NCBI GenBank assembly: GCA_937906915.1
Contig: CALCUU010000170.1
Location: 1-10,295 of the forward strand
DNA from: an uncultured Phascolarctobacterium sp.
GTDB taxonomy: Bacteria > Bacillota > Negativicutes > Acidaminococcales > Acidaminococcaceae
DNA: 10,295 nucleotides
Direction: 5' to 3'
In this document: one piece after another, positions 1 through 6,713 of the stretch
Layout of the letters: the number at the start of each line of letters is the position of its first letter
Position numbering within the stretch: the stretch's first letter is position 1
The notes under the pieces: model-generated
What the model was told of the DNA's origin: nothing
The model's input: the letters and a program-made list of their open reading frames with translations, nothing else
Database searches by the model: none
Position numbers and translations under genes: made by a program

Positions 1-156
1 TTTAAAGGCATAAAGAGATATGCTCATATAATTTTGCCCATGGATGAAGCTTTGATTTTGACAGCAATGGATATTTCCGGCAGAAGTTACATTTCTTACG
101 AACTGGGTAATCTTCCGGAAAAGGTTGGCACTTTTGATACAGAGCTTGCCGAAGAA
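1..156 (+). pseudogene. hisB: Internal fragment of imidazoleglycerol-phosphate dehydratase (HisB), fused in frame to Mfd
   Basis: Frame 1 is open from the first base and begins FKGIKRYAHIILPMDEA, continues through DISGRSY and ends with EKVGTFDTELAEE. This is the middle of HisB, the dehydratase of histidine biosynthesis; E. coli HisB has the comparable KRGINRFGFVLPMDE, ALDISGRP and VG..STE. In HisB this stretch lies between the two HHxxE metal-binding motifs. The second motif should follow, but the frame instead runs straight into Mfd (LLRLYAQRQ). The sequence from about 142 to 158 (ELAEE) could belong to either protein, so the join lies there. The 5' part of HisB lies outside the window. The identification comes from recalled family sequences, not from an alignment. 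As it stands the fragment cannot make an active dehydratase. It is either a contig-end chimera or a real rearrangement. Confidence 0.82.
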
Positions 157-1893
157 TTGCTGCGCCTGTATGCTCAAAGGCAGGTGCTTCCCGGTCACGC
201 CTTTGCCCCTGATACGGAATGGCAAAAGGAATTTGAAGAAGAGTTCCCCTACGAAGAAACTCCTGACCAGTTAAAGTGCATCACAGAAATTAAAAGCGAT
301 ATGGAGCGACCCCAGCCTATGGAGCGTTTGCTTTGTGGTGACGTTGGCTACGGCAAGACGGAGGTTGCTATCCGTGCTGCCTTTAAGTGCGTCATGGACG
401 GTAAGCAGGTTGCGGTAATGGTTCCCACTACTGTGCTTGCTCAACAGCACTTCCTTACCTTTAAAGAACGTATGCGTAATTTTGGAGTGAATGTGGAGCT
501 TTTAAACCGCTTCTGCACTCCTAAAGAACAACGTCGCATTTTGCAGGATTTGGAAGACGGCAAGGTAGATATCCTTATTGGTACTCATCGCCTGCTCCAA
601 GCAGACGTGCTTTTCCCGGACTTAGGGTTACTGATTATAGATGAAGAGCAACGCTTTGGTGTTGCCCAAAAAGAAAAAATTAAAAAGTGGCGTACGGGCA
701 TTGACGTGCTGACCCTTTCTGCTACGCCCATACCTCGCACTTTGCACATGGCTTTAGTCAACGGTCGAGATATGAGCGTCATAGAAACTCCGCCGGAAGA
801 TAGACTGCCAGTAGAAACCTTCGTGGCAGAATACAACGACGGAATGATTAAGGAAGCTTTGGAGCGAGAACTGCGTCGTGGTGGCAGAATTTATTATGTT
901 CATAATCGTGTTAGCGGTTTGGAATTGATTGCTGCCAAATTGCGCAAGCTTGTTCCGGGTATTAGCATTAAGGTTGCCCACGGGCAGATGAATGAATATA
1001 TGTTAGAGGACGCTATGATTTCCTTCTACGAGGGTAATTGTGACGTGCTTCTTTCTACGACGATTATTGAAAATGGCTTGGACGTGCCCTTAGCCAATAC
1101 CATTATCATTGACGGGGCAGAAAACTTTGGCTTGAGCCAGCTTTACCAAATGCGTGGACGTGTAGGTAGAAGCTCCCGCCTTGCCTATGCGTACTTTGTG
1201 TATAAGCCTAATAAGGCGCTAAGTGAAATTGCAGAGAAGCGCTTGCAGGCTATTCGTGATTTTACGGAGCTTGGCGCAGGCTTTAAGATTGCCATGCGCG
1301 ATTTGGAAATTCGTGGTGCAGGCAATCTCTTAGGTGCAGAACAGCACGGTCATATTACAGGCATTGGCTTTGCGGCGTACTGCGAAATGCTGGAGCAAAC
1401 CATTCGTCGCTTAAAGACCGGTGCAGAAATTACTGCTCCTGAGCCGGAGCCTGTACTGGAAATACCTACGGAAGCATTTATTCCCGACGGTTACATTGCA
1501 GACCCACGTTACAAAATGGAATTGTACCGTCGCTTCGCAGAGGTGGAATACAGTCAGCGTGACGACTTAATGGACGAAATTATTGACCGCTTTGGCAATC
1601 CGCCGGAGGAAGTAGAGAACCTGTGGCGCATTGCTGGCTTGCGTGGCTTGTGTCGCGTGATGAAAATTCGTGGTATTAACGTGCGTCCCAGCGAAATTCG
1701 CATTACCTGCACGGAGCAGTCGCTTATTTTGCCGGAAGCTTTGATGAAGCTGATGAATGCCTGCAAGGGCAAGCTTACCTATAAGCAAGGCAATCCACCC
1801 CAGCTTATTTTTAGAACAACAGGCTTAAATATTGACGCTCTTGCTTGGCTGGAAAAGAATTTGCCTGCCTTGGCAAGCTGTGAGATTAAGTAA
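1..1893 (+). CDS. mfd: Transcription-repair coupling factor Mfd, motor and C-terminal part (5' part absent, HisB-like N-terminus)
   Basis: Mfd is a DNA translocase that removes stalled RNA polymerase from damaged DNA and recruits UvrA for nucleotide excision repair. Genuine Mfd sequence starts near base 142-160 (AEELLRLYAQRQ, then AFAPDTEWQ and FPYEETPDQL). The motor follows: Walker A GDVGYGKTE at 337-363, the DEEQ box with RFG at 640-660, LSATPIPRTLHMAL near 715-755, and motif VI QMRGRVGR at about 1147-1170. The TRG relay segment (ELGAGFKIAMRDLEIRGAGNLLG) follows, then the C-terminal D7 domain to the TAA at 1891-1893. Full-length Mfd is about 1,100-1,180 residues; here only the last ~580 are present. 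The UvrB-like domains and the CarD-like RNA polymerase interaction domain are missing, replaced by HisB sequence. A TTG at 34 could be read as a start but lies inside the HisB-derived part, so I do not take it as one. A protein made from this frame would not be expected to bind RNA polymerase. Confidence 0.93.
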   Translation, partial: FKGIKRYAHIILPMDEALILTAMDISGRSYISYELGNLPEKVGTFDTELAEELLRLYAQRQVLPGHAFAPDTEWQKEFEEEFPYEETPDQLKCITEIKSDMERPQPMERLLCGDVGYGKTEVAIRAAFKCVMDGKQVAVMVPTTVLAQQHFLTFKERMRNFGVNVELLNRFCTPKEQRRILQDLEDGKVDILIGTHRLLQADVLFPDLGLLIIDEEQRFGVAQKEKIKKWRTGIDVLTLSATPIPRTLHMALVNGRDMSVIETPPEDRLPVETFVAEYNDGMIKEALERELRRGGRIYYVHNRVSGLELIAAKLRKLVPGISIKVAHGQMNEYMLEDAMISFYEGNCDVLLSTTIIENGLDVPLANTIIIDGAENFGLSQLYQMRGRVGRSSRLAYAYFVYKPNKALSEIAEKRLQAIRDFTELGAGFKIAMRDLEIRGAGNLLGAEQHGHITGIGFAAYCEMLEQTIRRLKTGAEITAPEPEPVLEIPTEAFIPDGYIADPRYKMELYRRFAEVEYSQRDDLMDEIIDRFGNPPEEVENLWRIAGLRGLCRVMKIRGINVRPSEIRITCTEQSLILPEALMKLMNACKGKLTYKQGNPPQLIFRTTGLNIDALAWLEKNLPALASCEIK

Positions 1894-1896
1894 AAG

Positions 1897-1926
1897 TAGT
1901 CAAAGCATTAGTAGCTGTTTTATAAT
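1897..1926 (+). promoter_or_regulatory. Possible sigma-A promoter for the spoVB-like/mazG pair
   Basis: A perfect TATAAT lies at 1921-1926, with TAGTCA (4 of 6 matches to TTGACA) at 1897-1902 and an 18-base spacer. Transcription would start near 1933, giving a leader of about 30 bases that carries the ribosome binding site AAAGGAGG at 1948-1954, nine bases before the ATG. The position right after the mfd stop fits. The weak -35 box leaves the call moderate, and mfd read-through is an alternative source of transcript because I see no terminator between the genes. Confidence 0.45.
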
Positions 1927-1963
1927 TAAAGGATAGGAAACTTTAGGAAAGGAGGAACCCACA

Positions 1964-3532
1964 ATGAGCGCAGATAAATTTTTGCGAGGCGCCATGATTT
2001 TAACCTTGGCTGGTTTAATGGTAAAGGTCATTGGCTCTGTCAACAGGATTTTGCTGTCCAGACTTTTGGGTGGCGAGGGCATTGGCTTGTACCAGATGGC
2101 GTACCCGGTGTATCTGCTTTTAGTGGCGATTTCCTCCGCAGGCATTCCTATTGCTATTTCCATTATCGTTTCTGAAAAACTTGCCCAAAAGGATTATGCC
2201 AATGTGAACCGCGTCTTTAAGGTGAGCTTAGGACTGATGGCGGTAACGGGCTTGTTCTTTGCCAGCAGTTTGTTCGTGGCGGCAGGGTGGCTGGTAGAAA
2301 GCGGTATCATTACCGATAGCCGTGCTTACTACGGGTTAATCGCTTTAACTCCTGCTGTGTTCCTTTCAACTATTTTGGCGTGCTTTAGAGGCTTCTTCCA
2401 AGGTCAGCAGATGATGACACCGCCTGCTGTGTCCCAAATCTTGGAGCAATTCGTCAGGGTAACTACTATGCTTATTTTGGCATATATCCTCTTGCCAAAA
2501 GGCTTGGAGTACGCTGCTGCAGGCGCTGCCTTTGGGGCTGCTCCCGGAGCGTTGATGGGACTTGTAGTTTTAAGTTTCTTCTATATTAAATATAAAGACC
2601 GTTGGCAACTGCCAAGTGATACTATTGGCGTGCTTGGCTTTGAAAAGGAAAGCGTGGGCAAGATTGCTAAAAGGCTTCTGCTTTTGGCACTTCCAGTTTC
2701 CTGCGCCAACATCGTTGTACCCATTACCAGTAGCATTGATATGCTTCTTGTTCCTAACCGTCTTATTGCCAGTGGCTTTGCTGTTGACGAAGCTACTACT
2801 TTATACGGCTACCTTGCCGGAATGGCACAGCCTTTGATTTTGCTGGCAACCATTCCCACAACAAGCTTAGCGGTGAGCTTGGTGCCTGCCATTTCCGAAG
2901 CCTTTGTCTTAGGCGATAAGGAGGGCATTGCCAAGAAGGCGGCTACTGCTATGAAGCTGTGCTGTTTAATTACAGTGCCTGCTGCCGTAGGTATGAGCGT
3001 TATGGCGGAGCAGCTTTCCCTTATGCTTTACGGAACAAGTAAGGCAGCGGTGGCAATTATGCACTCCGGGCCTGCGTTGTGGCTCCTTGGTATGCAGCAG
3101 ATTACTACGGGCGTATTGCAGGGGATGGGGAAGATTAACATTCCCATGCTGAATATGGCTTGTGGTTTGGTGGCGAAGGTCTGTGCCGTGTGGCTCTTGA
3201 CCAACGCAACCTACAATATTGCCGGCGCAGCTTGGGCTAGCAATATTAACTTTGGCTTAGCGGCGTTACTGAACATTTACGTTCTGTACCGCTTTGAGAT
3301 AAAATTTACTTGGCAACAAATTGCTAAGATTATTTTGGCAGCAGCCTTGATGGGCGTAAGTGCTCATTACGGTTACGCCGTACTGGTGCAAATCTTAAAG
3401 CACAGAACCTTGGCAACTGTGGGGGCAATCCTTGTGGCGGCGGTTACTTATGCTGCACTGCTTCCTTCCTTGGGTGCCATTACTAAAGAAGAATTAAGGC
3501 ATTTGCCTATTATCAAGAAGTTTATTCGATAA
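1964..3532 (+). CDS. spoVB: SpoVB/MurJ-family polysaccharide or lipid-II flippase-like membrane protein
   Basis: This 522-residue protein is almost wholly hydrophobic, with roughly 12-14 membrane segments. It has the N-terminal signature of the SpoVB branch of the MVF/MATE-like flippases: LRGAMILTLAGLMVKVIGSVNR, then LLGGEGIGLYQMAYPVYLLL and SSAGIPIAIS. Later landmarks are CFRGFFQGQQMMTPPAVSQILEQ and TTSLAVSLVPAISEAF, where the family moves a lipid-linked saccharide precursor across the membrane. Length agrees with the family (about 510-530). The start is fixed by AAAGGAGG nine bases upstream. The stop is 16 bases before mazG, so the two are probably co-transcribed. In spore formers SpoVB acts in cortex synthesis. 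Here the neighbouring sporulation genes are missing, so a vegetative envelope role is more likely; that is inference. Substrate cannot be read from the sequence. Confidence 0.85.
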   Translation: MSADKFLRGAMILTLAGLMVKVIGSVNRILLSRLLGGEGIGLYQMAYPVYLLLVAISSAGIPIAISIIVSEKLAQKDYANVNRVFKVSLGLMAVTGLFFASSLFVAAGWLVESGIITDSRAYYGLIALTPAVFLSTILACFRGFFQGQQMMTPPAVSQILEQFVRVTTMLILAYILLPKGLEYAAAGAAFGAAPGALMGLVVLSFFYIKYKDRWQLPSDTIGVLGFEKESVGKIAKRLLLLALPVSCANIVVPITSSIDMLLVPNRLIASGFAVDEATTLYGYLAGMAQPLILLATIPTTSLAVSLVPAISEAFVLGDKEGIAKKAATAMKLCCLITVPAAVGMSVMAEQLSLMLYGTSKAAVAIMHSGPALWLLGMQQITTGVLQGMGKINIPMLNMACGLVAKVCAVWLLTNATYNIAGAAWASNINFGLAALLNIYVLYRFEIKFTWQQIAKIILAAALMGVSAHYGYAVLVQILKHRTLATVGAILVAAVTYAALLPSLGAITKEELRHLPIIKKFIR

Positions 3533-3548
3533 AGAAAGAAGGCGTATT

Positions 3549-5099
3549 ATGGGAACTATTACAATCGTTGGCCTTGGCCCCGGTGCGGCAGGCAATTTAT
3601 CTTTGGAAACAATGGACTTGCTCAAAAGTGAGGCGCAAGTTATTTTGCGCACCGCAGTGCATCCTACCGTGGCAGAGCTGGAAAAACAAAATGTTCAATT
3701 CACTTCCTGCGATAGCTTCTACGAAGAAGGTGCGAATTTTGAAGAGGTATATGGTCGCGTAGTAGCAAGAGTGCTGGCTGCGGCAATGGAAGGCGACGTT
3801 GTGTACGCTGTTCCCGGTAGCCCCCTTGTAGCTGAACGTACCGTAGTTATGCTCCGCGAGCAAGCTAAGGAATATGGCGTGCCTCTCGTAATCAAGCCTG
3901 CTATGAGCTTCCTTGATTTGGCTTATGTAGATTTGGGCATTGACCCCATTGCCGGCTTGCGTATTATTGACGCTCAAGATTTTGCTGCTGTTGCGGACGC
4001 AGGCAACTATCCCTTGATGATTACCCAAGTTTATAGCCAGCTGGTAGCTTCTGATTTGAAGATTGCCCTGATGGACAGCCTTGATGACGATTATGAAATC
4101 TTCTTCCTGCGCAACTTAGGCTTGCCCGATGAAGAGTGCCGTCCTGTAAAACTGTATGAGCTGGACCGTCAACCTCACATTGACCACTTGACCAGCGTCT
4201 ATGTTCCCCCTGTTCCGCCCATGCCGGAGGGCGTGTTGGAATTTGGTGAAGATGAAAACGAAGTGGAAGTGTTCTCTGCTGATGAGGAAGAGCTTGTAGA
4301 TACCAGTGCTTATGACGATGTGGACGTACAACCTTTGGTTGATGTAATCCGTACCCTGCGTGAGCCCGGTGGTTGCCCTTGGGATATTGAGCAGACCCAT
4401 AAATCCATTCGTAGCAATTTCATAGAAGAGGTTTACGAATACATTGAAGCAGTTGATAACGACGATGTTGCAGGTATGCGCGAAGAACTTGGCGACGTGC
4501 TGATGCAAGTAGTTTTCCACGCCCGTATGGCGGAAGAAGCAGGAAACTTTGATTTGCAAGAGGTTATCGACGAAGTTGTAGATAAGCTTATCCGTCGTCA
4601 CCCCCACGTTTTTGGTGATACCGCAGTTAGTGGTAGCGCAGAAGTGCTTGTAAATTGGGAAGCAATCAAGCTGCAAGAAAAGACTGAGCGCAAGAGTGCT
4701 CTTGACGGAATTGCCCAAGGCTTGCCTGCACTCTTACGTGCCTACAAAATTCAAAGCAAGGCTGCAAAGGTTGGCTTCGATTGGCAGGATATTGCTCCCG
4801 TCTGGGATAAAGTTCAGGAAGAGCTGGGCGAGTTCCAAGAAGCTTTGGCAAGCGGCGACAAGGCTCACGCTGAAAAAGAATTGGGCGACGTACTCTTTGC
4901 CCTTGTAAATTACGCTCGTCATCAAAAGATTGAGCCTGAGGTTGCCCTTGAAGGAACCAACAACCGCTTCACTGAACGCTTCCTTTATGTGGAAGAACAA
5001 GTACACGCAAGCGGTAAGGCGTGGCAGGACTTCACCCTAGATGAGCTTGACAAGTTCTGGGATGAAGCTAAAGCGCAGGAAAAACAAACTGAAAAATAG
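3549..5099 (+). CDS. mazG: YabN-MazG fusion: SAM-dependent methylase-like domain plus nucleoside triphosphate pyrophosphohydrolase
   Basis: The protein has 516 residues. Residues 1-220 form a tetrapyrrole methylase-like domain, with the SAM-binding IVGLGPG loop at 6-12 and YAVPGSPLVAERT at 86-98. An acidic linker follows at about 226-260. Residues 262-510 are the MazG NTP pyrophosphohydrolase, in two helical repeats. The first holds GGCPWDIEQTH (274-284) and the metal-binding EEVYE (293-297) and EELGD (312-316). The second holds EELGEFQEA (424-432) and KELGDVLF (443-450). MazG proteins hydrolyse NTPs and dNTPs to monophosphates and pyrophosphate and are regarded as nucleotide-pool cleaners. 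The joined architecture is the usual one in Firmicutes (Bacillus YabN), so it is not an anomaly. The substrate of the methylase-like domain is unknown. AGAAGG at 3537-3542 precedes the ATG by six bases, and the gene follows the flippase gene by 16 bases. Confidence 0.92.
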   Translation: MGTITIVGLGPGAAGNLSLETMDLLKSEAQVILRTAVHPTVAELEKQNVQFTSCDSFYEEGANFEEVYGRVVARVLAAAMEGDVVYAVPGSPLVAERTVVMLREQAKEYGVPLVIKPAMSFLDLAYVDLGIDPIAGLRIIDAQDFAAVADAGNYPLMITQVYSQLVASDLKIALMDSLDDDYEIFFLRNLGLPDEECRPVKLYELDRQPHIDHLTSVYVPPVPPMPEGVLEFGEDENEVEVFSADEEELVDTSAYDDVDVQPLVDVIRTLREPGGCPWDIEQTHKSIRSNFIEEVYEYIEAVDNDDVAGMREELGDVLMQVVFHARMAEEAGNFDLQEVIDEVVDKLIRRHPHVFGDTAVSGSAEVLVNWEAIKLQEKTERKSALDGIAQGLPALLRAYKIQSKAAKVGFDWQDIAPVWDKVQEELGEFQEALASGDKAHAEKELGDVLFALVNYARHQKIEPEVALEGTNNRFTERFLYVEEQVHASGKAWQDFTLDELDKFWDEAKAQEKQTEK

Positions 5100-5147
5100 A
5101 AAAGTGTAACTATCTAATAGGGTATGGGAAAAAAACTAAATTTCTTA

Positions 5148-5176
5148 TAGACGAACAAGGTTTATTCTGATAGAAT
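5148..5176 (+). promoter_or_regulatory. Likely sigma-A promoter of hup (extended -10)
   Basis: TAGACG (4 of 6 to TTGACA) at 5148-5153 and TAGAAT (5 of 6) at 5171-5176 are 17 bases apart, and TGA before the -10 box makes it an extended -10. Transcription would begin near 5183, giving an unusually long leader of about 140 bases before the hup ATG at 5322. The prediction rests on pattern only, but this is the best candidate in the 222-base gap after mazG. No clear intrinsic terminator for mazG was seen in that gap. Confidence 0.5.
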
Positions 5177-5187
5177 TAAGCAGTAAT

Positions 5188-5210
5188 CTCTAGGAGAGCG
5201 TTTTCTAGAG
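5188..5210 (+). promoter_or_regulatory. Stem-loop at the predicted 5' end of the hup leader
   Basis: CTCTAGGAGA, loop GCG, then TTTTCTAGAG folds into a 10-pair stem with two G-U pairs and a three-base loop. It begins about five bases after the predicted transcription start. No T-tract follows, so it is not a terminator. Hairpins right at an mRNA 5' end are known to slow decay, so a stabilising role for an abundant mRNA is plausible but inferred. Confidence 0.5.
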
Positions 5211-5242
5211 TAAGATGGTCTCGGAAATCAATGTTTTTAGTG

Positions 5243-5272
5243 CACTTCCATACTTTCGGTATTAGGTGAGTG
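5243..5272 (+). promoter_or_regulatory. Second, bulged stem-loop in the hup leader
   Basis: CACTT (5243-5247) can pair with GAGTG (5268-5272), CC (5248-5249) with GG (5265-5266), and ATAC (5250-5253) with GTAT (5259-5262), closing a TTTCG loop. Two small bulges lie on the 3' side. That makes 11 pairs. It has no T-tract and sits about 35 bases before the ribosome binding site AAGGGGG (5307-5313). It could be a regulatory or protein-binding element, or simply chance pairing. Confidence 0.35.
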
Positions 5273-5321
5273 TCGTAAATATTGAAGGATAACTTTACAA
5301 AATTATAAGGGGGATTTTCTA

Positions 5322-5594
5322 ATGAACAAAACTGAACTGATTACTGCTGTTGCAGAAAAAGCTGGCTTGACCAAAAAAGACGTAGAAAAAGCTGTAAACG
5401 CTTTGCTTGAAACCGTTAAAGAAGAAGTTGCTGCTGGTAACAAAGTACAATTGATTGGCTTCGGTACCTTCGAAGCTCGTAGCCGTAAAGCTCGCACCGG
5501 TAAAAACCCGCGCACTGGCGAAGCTCTGAGCATTGAAGCAGCTACCGTTCCTGCTTTCAAAGCTGGCAAAGCTTTCAAAGACGTTGTAAAATAA
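5322..5594 (+). CDS. hup: DNA-binding protein HU
   Basis: HU is a small homodimeric nucleoid protein that bends and compacts DNA. The 90-residue length is exactly typical. The N-terminal helices (NKTELITAVAEKAGLTKKDVEKAV) are followed by the hallmark LIGFGTFEAR (44-53) and the flexible DNA-binding arm RKARTGKNPRTGE (55-67), whose Pro63 is the residue that intercalates into DNA in the family. The C-terminus is PAFKAGKAFKDVVK. AAGGGGG at 5307-5313, eight bases before the ATG, sets the start. Codons are repetitive and dominated by GCT, AAA, GTA and GAA, as expected of a highly expressed gene. Its own promoter and long structured leader lie upstream and a perfect intrinsic terminator lies just after it, so it is probably a single-gene transcript. 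Confidence 0.97.
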   Translation: MNKTELITAVAEKAGLTKKDVEKAVNALLETVKEEVAAGNKVQLIGFGTFEARSRKARTGKNPRTGEALSIEAATVPAFKAGKAFKDVVK

Positions 5595-5608
5595 TTTTGT
5601 TGATATTG

Positions 5609-5639
5609 GCGACTGATTCTTTGAATCAGTCGCTTTTTT
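5609..5639 (+). terminator. Intrinsic terminator after hup
   Basis: GCGACTGATTC (5609-5619), loop TTT, and GAATCAGTCGC (5623-5633) form a perfect 11-pair stem, followed by six T's (5634-5639). It begins 14 bases after the hup stop and ends the hup transcript. Confidence 0.95.
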
Positions 5640-5642
5640 AGT

Positions 5643-5659
5643 AAAGCGCCATAAGCACC
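5643..5659. repeat. Copy 1 of a 17-base repeat found just after a terminator
   Basis: AAAGCGCCATAAGCACC differs at two positions from AAAGCGTTATAAGCACC at 10257-10273. Both copies sit a few bases after the T-tract of an intrinsic terminator, with TTTTTTAGT before them. Function is unknown. Confidence 0.5.
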
Positions 5660-5669
5660 GCTAACTTTG

Positions 5670-5699
5670 TTGGAATTGCTAATGATTTTATGTTAAACT
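5670..5699 (+). promoter_or_regulatory. Probable promoter of divIC
   Basis: TTGGAA (4 of 6) at 5670-5675 and TAAACT (4 of 6) at 5694-5699 are 18 bases apart, and TGT before the -10 box gives an extended -10. The hup terminator upstream implies that divIC needs its own promoter. Transcription would start near 5706, leaving only about eight bases before the ribosome binding site GGAGG at 5714-5718, which is short. Confidence 0.4.
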
Positions 5700-5726
5700 G
5701 AAAAGTAAGAACTGGAGGTGATGACT

Positions 5727-6044
5727 ATGCAAAAGCGAAAAAAGAAAAAGCGTGGCGGCAGACTGTTCATGTACTTTTTTGTTGCTGTAATTTTAACCTG
5801 CGTGGTCATCGTCGCAAAACAGGAATATAAAATTTACCAGCTGAAGCAGGAAAAGGCAGCGACGGAAGAACGCATCAATGCCTTGAACGAGAAGAAGGCT
5901 CAGCTGGAAGACGAGCGTAAGAAGCTGGACGACCCTAAGTATTTGGAAAAGCTTGCTCGTGAAGATTACAATATGGTTGGTAAAAACGAGGTGCCTCTTT
6001 TTATCGTAGATGAGAAGAAAGCTGCTAAAGAACCTAAAAACTAA
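5727..6044 (+). CDS. divIC: Septum formation initiator DivIC/FtsB-family protein
   Basis: This is a small bitopic membrane protein of 105 residues. It has a lysine/arginine-rich cytoplasmic start (MQKRKKKKRGGR), one membrane helix at about 13-30, an extracytoplasmic coiled coil at about 34-70 (YQLKQEKAATEERINALNEK), and the family's C-terminal signature DPKYLEKLAREDYNMV with NEVPLF (69-92). DivIC/FtsB proteins bridge the divisome, pairing with FtsL/DivIB-type partners to activate septal wall synthesis. I chose ATG 5727 because GGAGG (5714-5718) lies eight bases upstream. The in-frame GTG at 5718 and ATG at 5721 overlap or abut that site. The position between hup and the S1-domain gene matches the Firmicute cluster. 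The usual S4, YabP and YabQ genes before it are missing. Confidence 0.9.
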   Translation: MQKRKKKKRGGRLFMYFFVAVILTCVVIVAKQEYKIYQLKQEKAATEERINALNEKKAQLEDERKKLDDPKYLEKLAREDYNMVGKNEVPLFIVDEKKAAKEPKN

Positions 6045-6076
6045 ACGTCATCAGGTAATTTGCCGGTGACGTTTTT
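6045..6076 (+). terminator. Intrinsic terminator after divIC
   Basis: ACGTCATC (6045-6052) pairs with GGTGACGT (6065-6072), with one G-U pair, and is followed by TTTT (6073-6076) and more T's to 6080. The A's before the stem can extend it. It begins at the base after the divIC stop. Confidence 0.85.
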
Positions 6077-6081
6077 GTTTT

Positions 6082-6105
6082 CATCTAACATAATAGTTTT
6101 AGATG
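6082..6105. repeat. Short inverted repeat upstream of the S1-domain gene promoter
   Basis: CATCTAA (6082-6088) and TTAGATG (6099-6105) are perfect 7-base arms with a 10-base A/T-rich centre. The repeat lies right after the divIC terminator and 35 bases before the -35 box of the next promoter. It could be an operator or part of a wider terminator structure. It may also be chance, given the high A+T of this gap. Confidence 0.35.
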
Positions 6106-6140
6106 CTTTATAACTTTATCAAAACATTGTTCTTCTCCTG

Positions 6141-6170
6141 TTGACACTGTGAATTTCAAGAGAGTATAAT
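6141..6170 (+). promoter_or_regulatory. Strong sigma-A promoter of the S1-domain gene
   Basis: Perfect TTGACA at 6141-6146 and perfect TATAAT at 6165-6170 are separated by 18 bases. Transcription would start near 6177, giving a leader of about 34 bases. This is the best promoter match in the window. It may also feed tilS and hpt if the terminator at 6671-6700 is partly read through. Confidence 0.88.
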
Positions 6171-6210
6171 AGTACGGTATAAAGATTTTTTAAGGGGGAT
6201 ATATTTCTCT

Positions 6211-6654
6211 ATGTCACTTGAAGTAGGTGCAATTGTAGAAGGTGAAGTTTCCGGTATCACCAATTTTGGCGCTTTTGTTCAATTACCGGAGGGAAAAATT
6301 GGCTTAATCCATATTTCCGAAGTGTCCAATGTATATGTTAAAGACGTACATGACTTTTTGAAAGAGCATGACAAAGTTAAAGTAAAAGTATTATCCATTG
6401 ATGAGCGTGGCAAAATTGGCTTGTCCATTAAACAGCTTACTCCGCCTCCTGCTCCCCAACCGAAGCCCCAACGTCCGCAAGTAGAAAATAGAGAACGTCG
6501 TGGTCCTCGTCCGCAAGCTCCCAAAGTAGCTCCGGCACTTTCCTTTGAAGATAAATTGTCCAAATTCTTGAAAGATAGCGATGACCGTATGCTGGACTTG
6601 AAACGTAATACCGAATCTAAACGCGGTGGCCGTGGCGCTAAACGCGACAGATAA
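6211..6654 (+). CDS. yabR: S1-domain RNA-binding protein (YabR/GSP13-like)
   Basis: The protein has 147 residues. Residues 1-75 are one S1/OB-fold RNA-binding domain, with the typical VGAIVEGEVSGITNFGAFVQL, GLIHISEVS, and VKVKVLSIDERGKIGLSIKQL. Residues 76-110 are a Pro/Arg/Gln-rich linker. Residues about 112-132 carry SFEDKLSKFLKDSDDRMLDLKR, a short helical motif conserved in this family, and the end is a basic Gly/Arg tail (KRGGRGAKRDR). Related Bacillus proteins associate with ribosomes or RNA; the precise role here is unknown. The only nearby ribosome binding site is AAGGGGG (6192-6198), 12 bases from the ATG, which is longer than usual. The gene sits between divIC and tilS as in the Firmicute cluster, with spoIIE missing after it. 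Confidence 0.9.
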   Translation: MSLEVGAIVEGEVSGITNFGAFVQLPEGKIGLIHISEVSNVYVKDVHDFLKEHDKVKVKVLSIDERGKIGLSIKQLTPPPAPQPKPQRPQVENRERRGPRPQAPKVAPALSFEDKLSKFLKDSDDRMLDLKRNTESKRGGRGAKRDR

Positions 6655-6670
6655 TTATCAATTTGTGATT

Positions 6671-6700
6671 AGGGCACTCGTAAAGAGTGCCTTTCATTTT
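6671..6700 (+). terminator. Intrinsic terminator between the S1-domain gene and tilS
   Basis: GGCACTC (6673-6679), loop GTAAA, and GAGTGCC (6685-6691) form a perfect 7-pair stem, extendable by a G-U and an A-U pair. A T-rich but interrupted tract follows (TTTCATTTTC). It starts 16 bases after the S1 gene's stop and ends only about four bases before the tilS ribosome binding site. The imperfect T-tract suggests leaky termination. Confidence 0.78.
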
Positions 6701-6713
6701 CTTAGGAGTGTGT

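Noticed and set aside
34..1893. Reading TTG at 34 as the true start of a 619-residue Mfd
   Set aside because: The frame is open to base 1 and the residues after 34 are HisB-like, with no ribosome binding site before the TTG. It is an artefact of the fusion and window edge.
3597..4718. Minus-strand open frames of 143 and 200 codons opposite mazG (3597-4028 and 4116-4718)
   Set aside because: They lie opposite a well-recognised gene, show no family motifs and have cysteine/histidine-rich shadow composition.
3549..5099. YabN-MazG fusion as a novel domain combination
   Set aside because: This two-domain architecture is the ordinary form in Firmicutes.
5282..5309. TTGAAG-16-TATAAG as the hup promoter
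   Set aside because: The -10 box would overlap the ribosome binding site AAGGGGG, so the transcript would start after it.
5718..5726. GTG 5718 or ATG 5721 as divIC start
   Set aside because: Both overlap or abut GGAGG. ATG 5727 has eight-base spacing and begins the basic N-terminus normal for the family.
6687..6713. GTG 6687 as tilS start (nine extra residues)
   Set aside because: It lies within the 3' arm of the terminator stem and lacks a ribosome binding site. ATG 6714 has AGGAG at the right distance.
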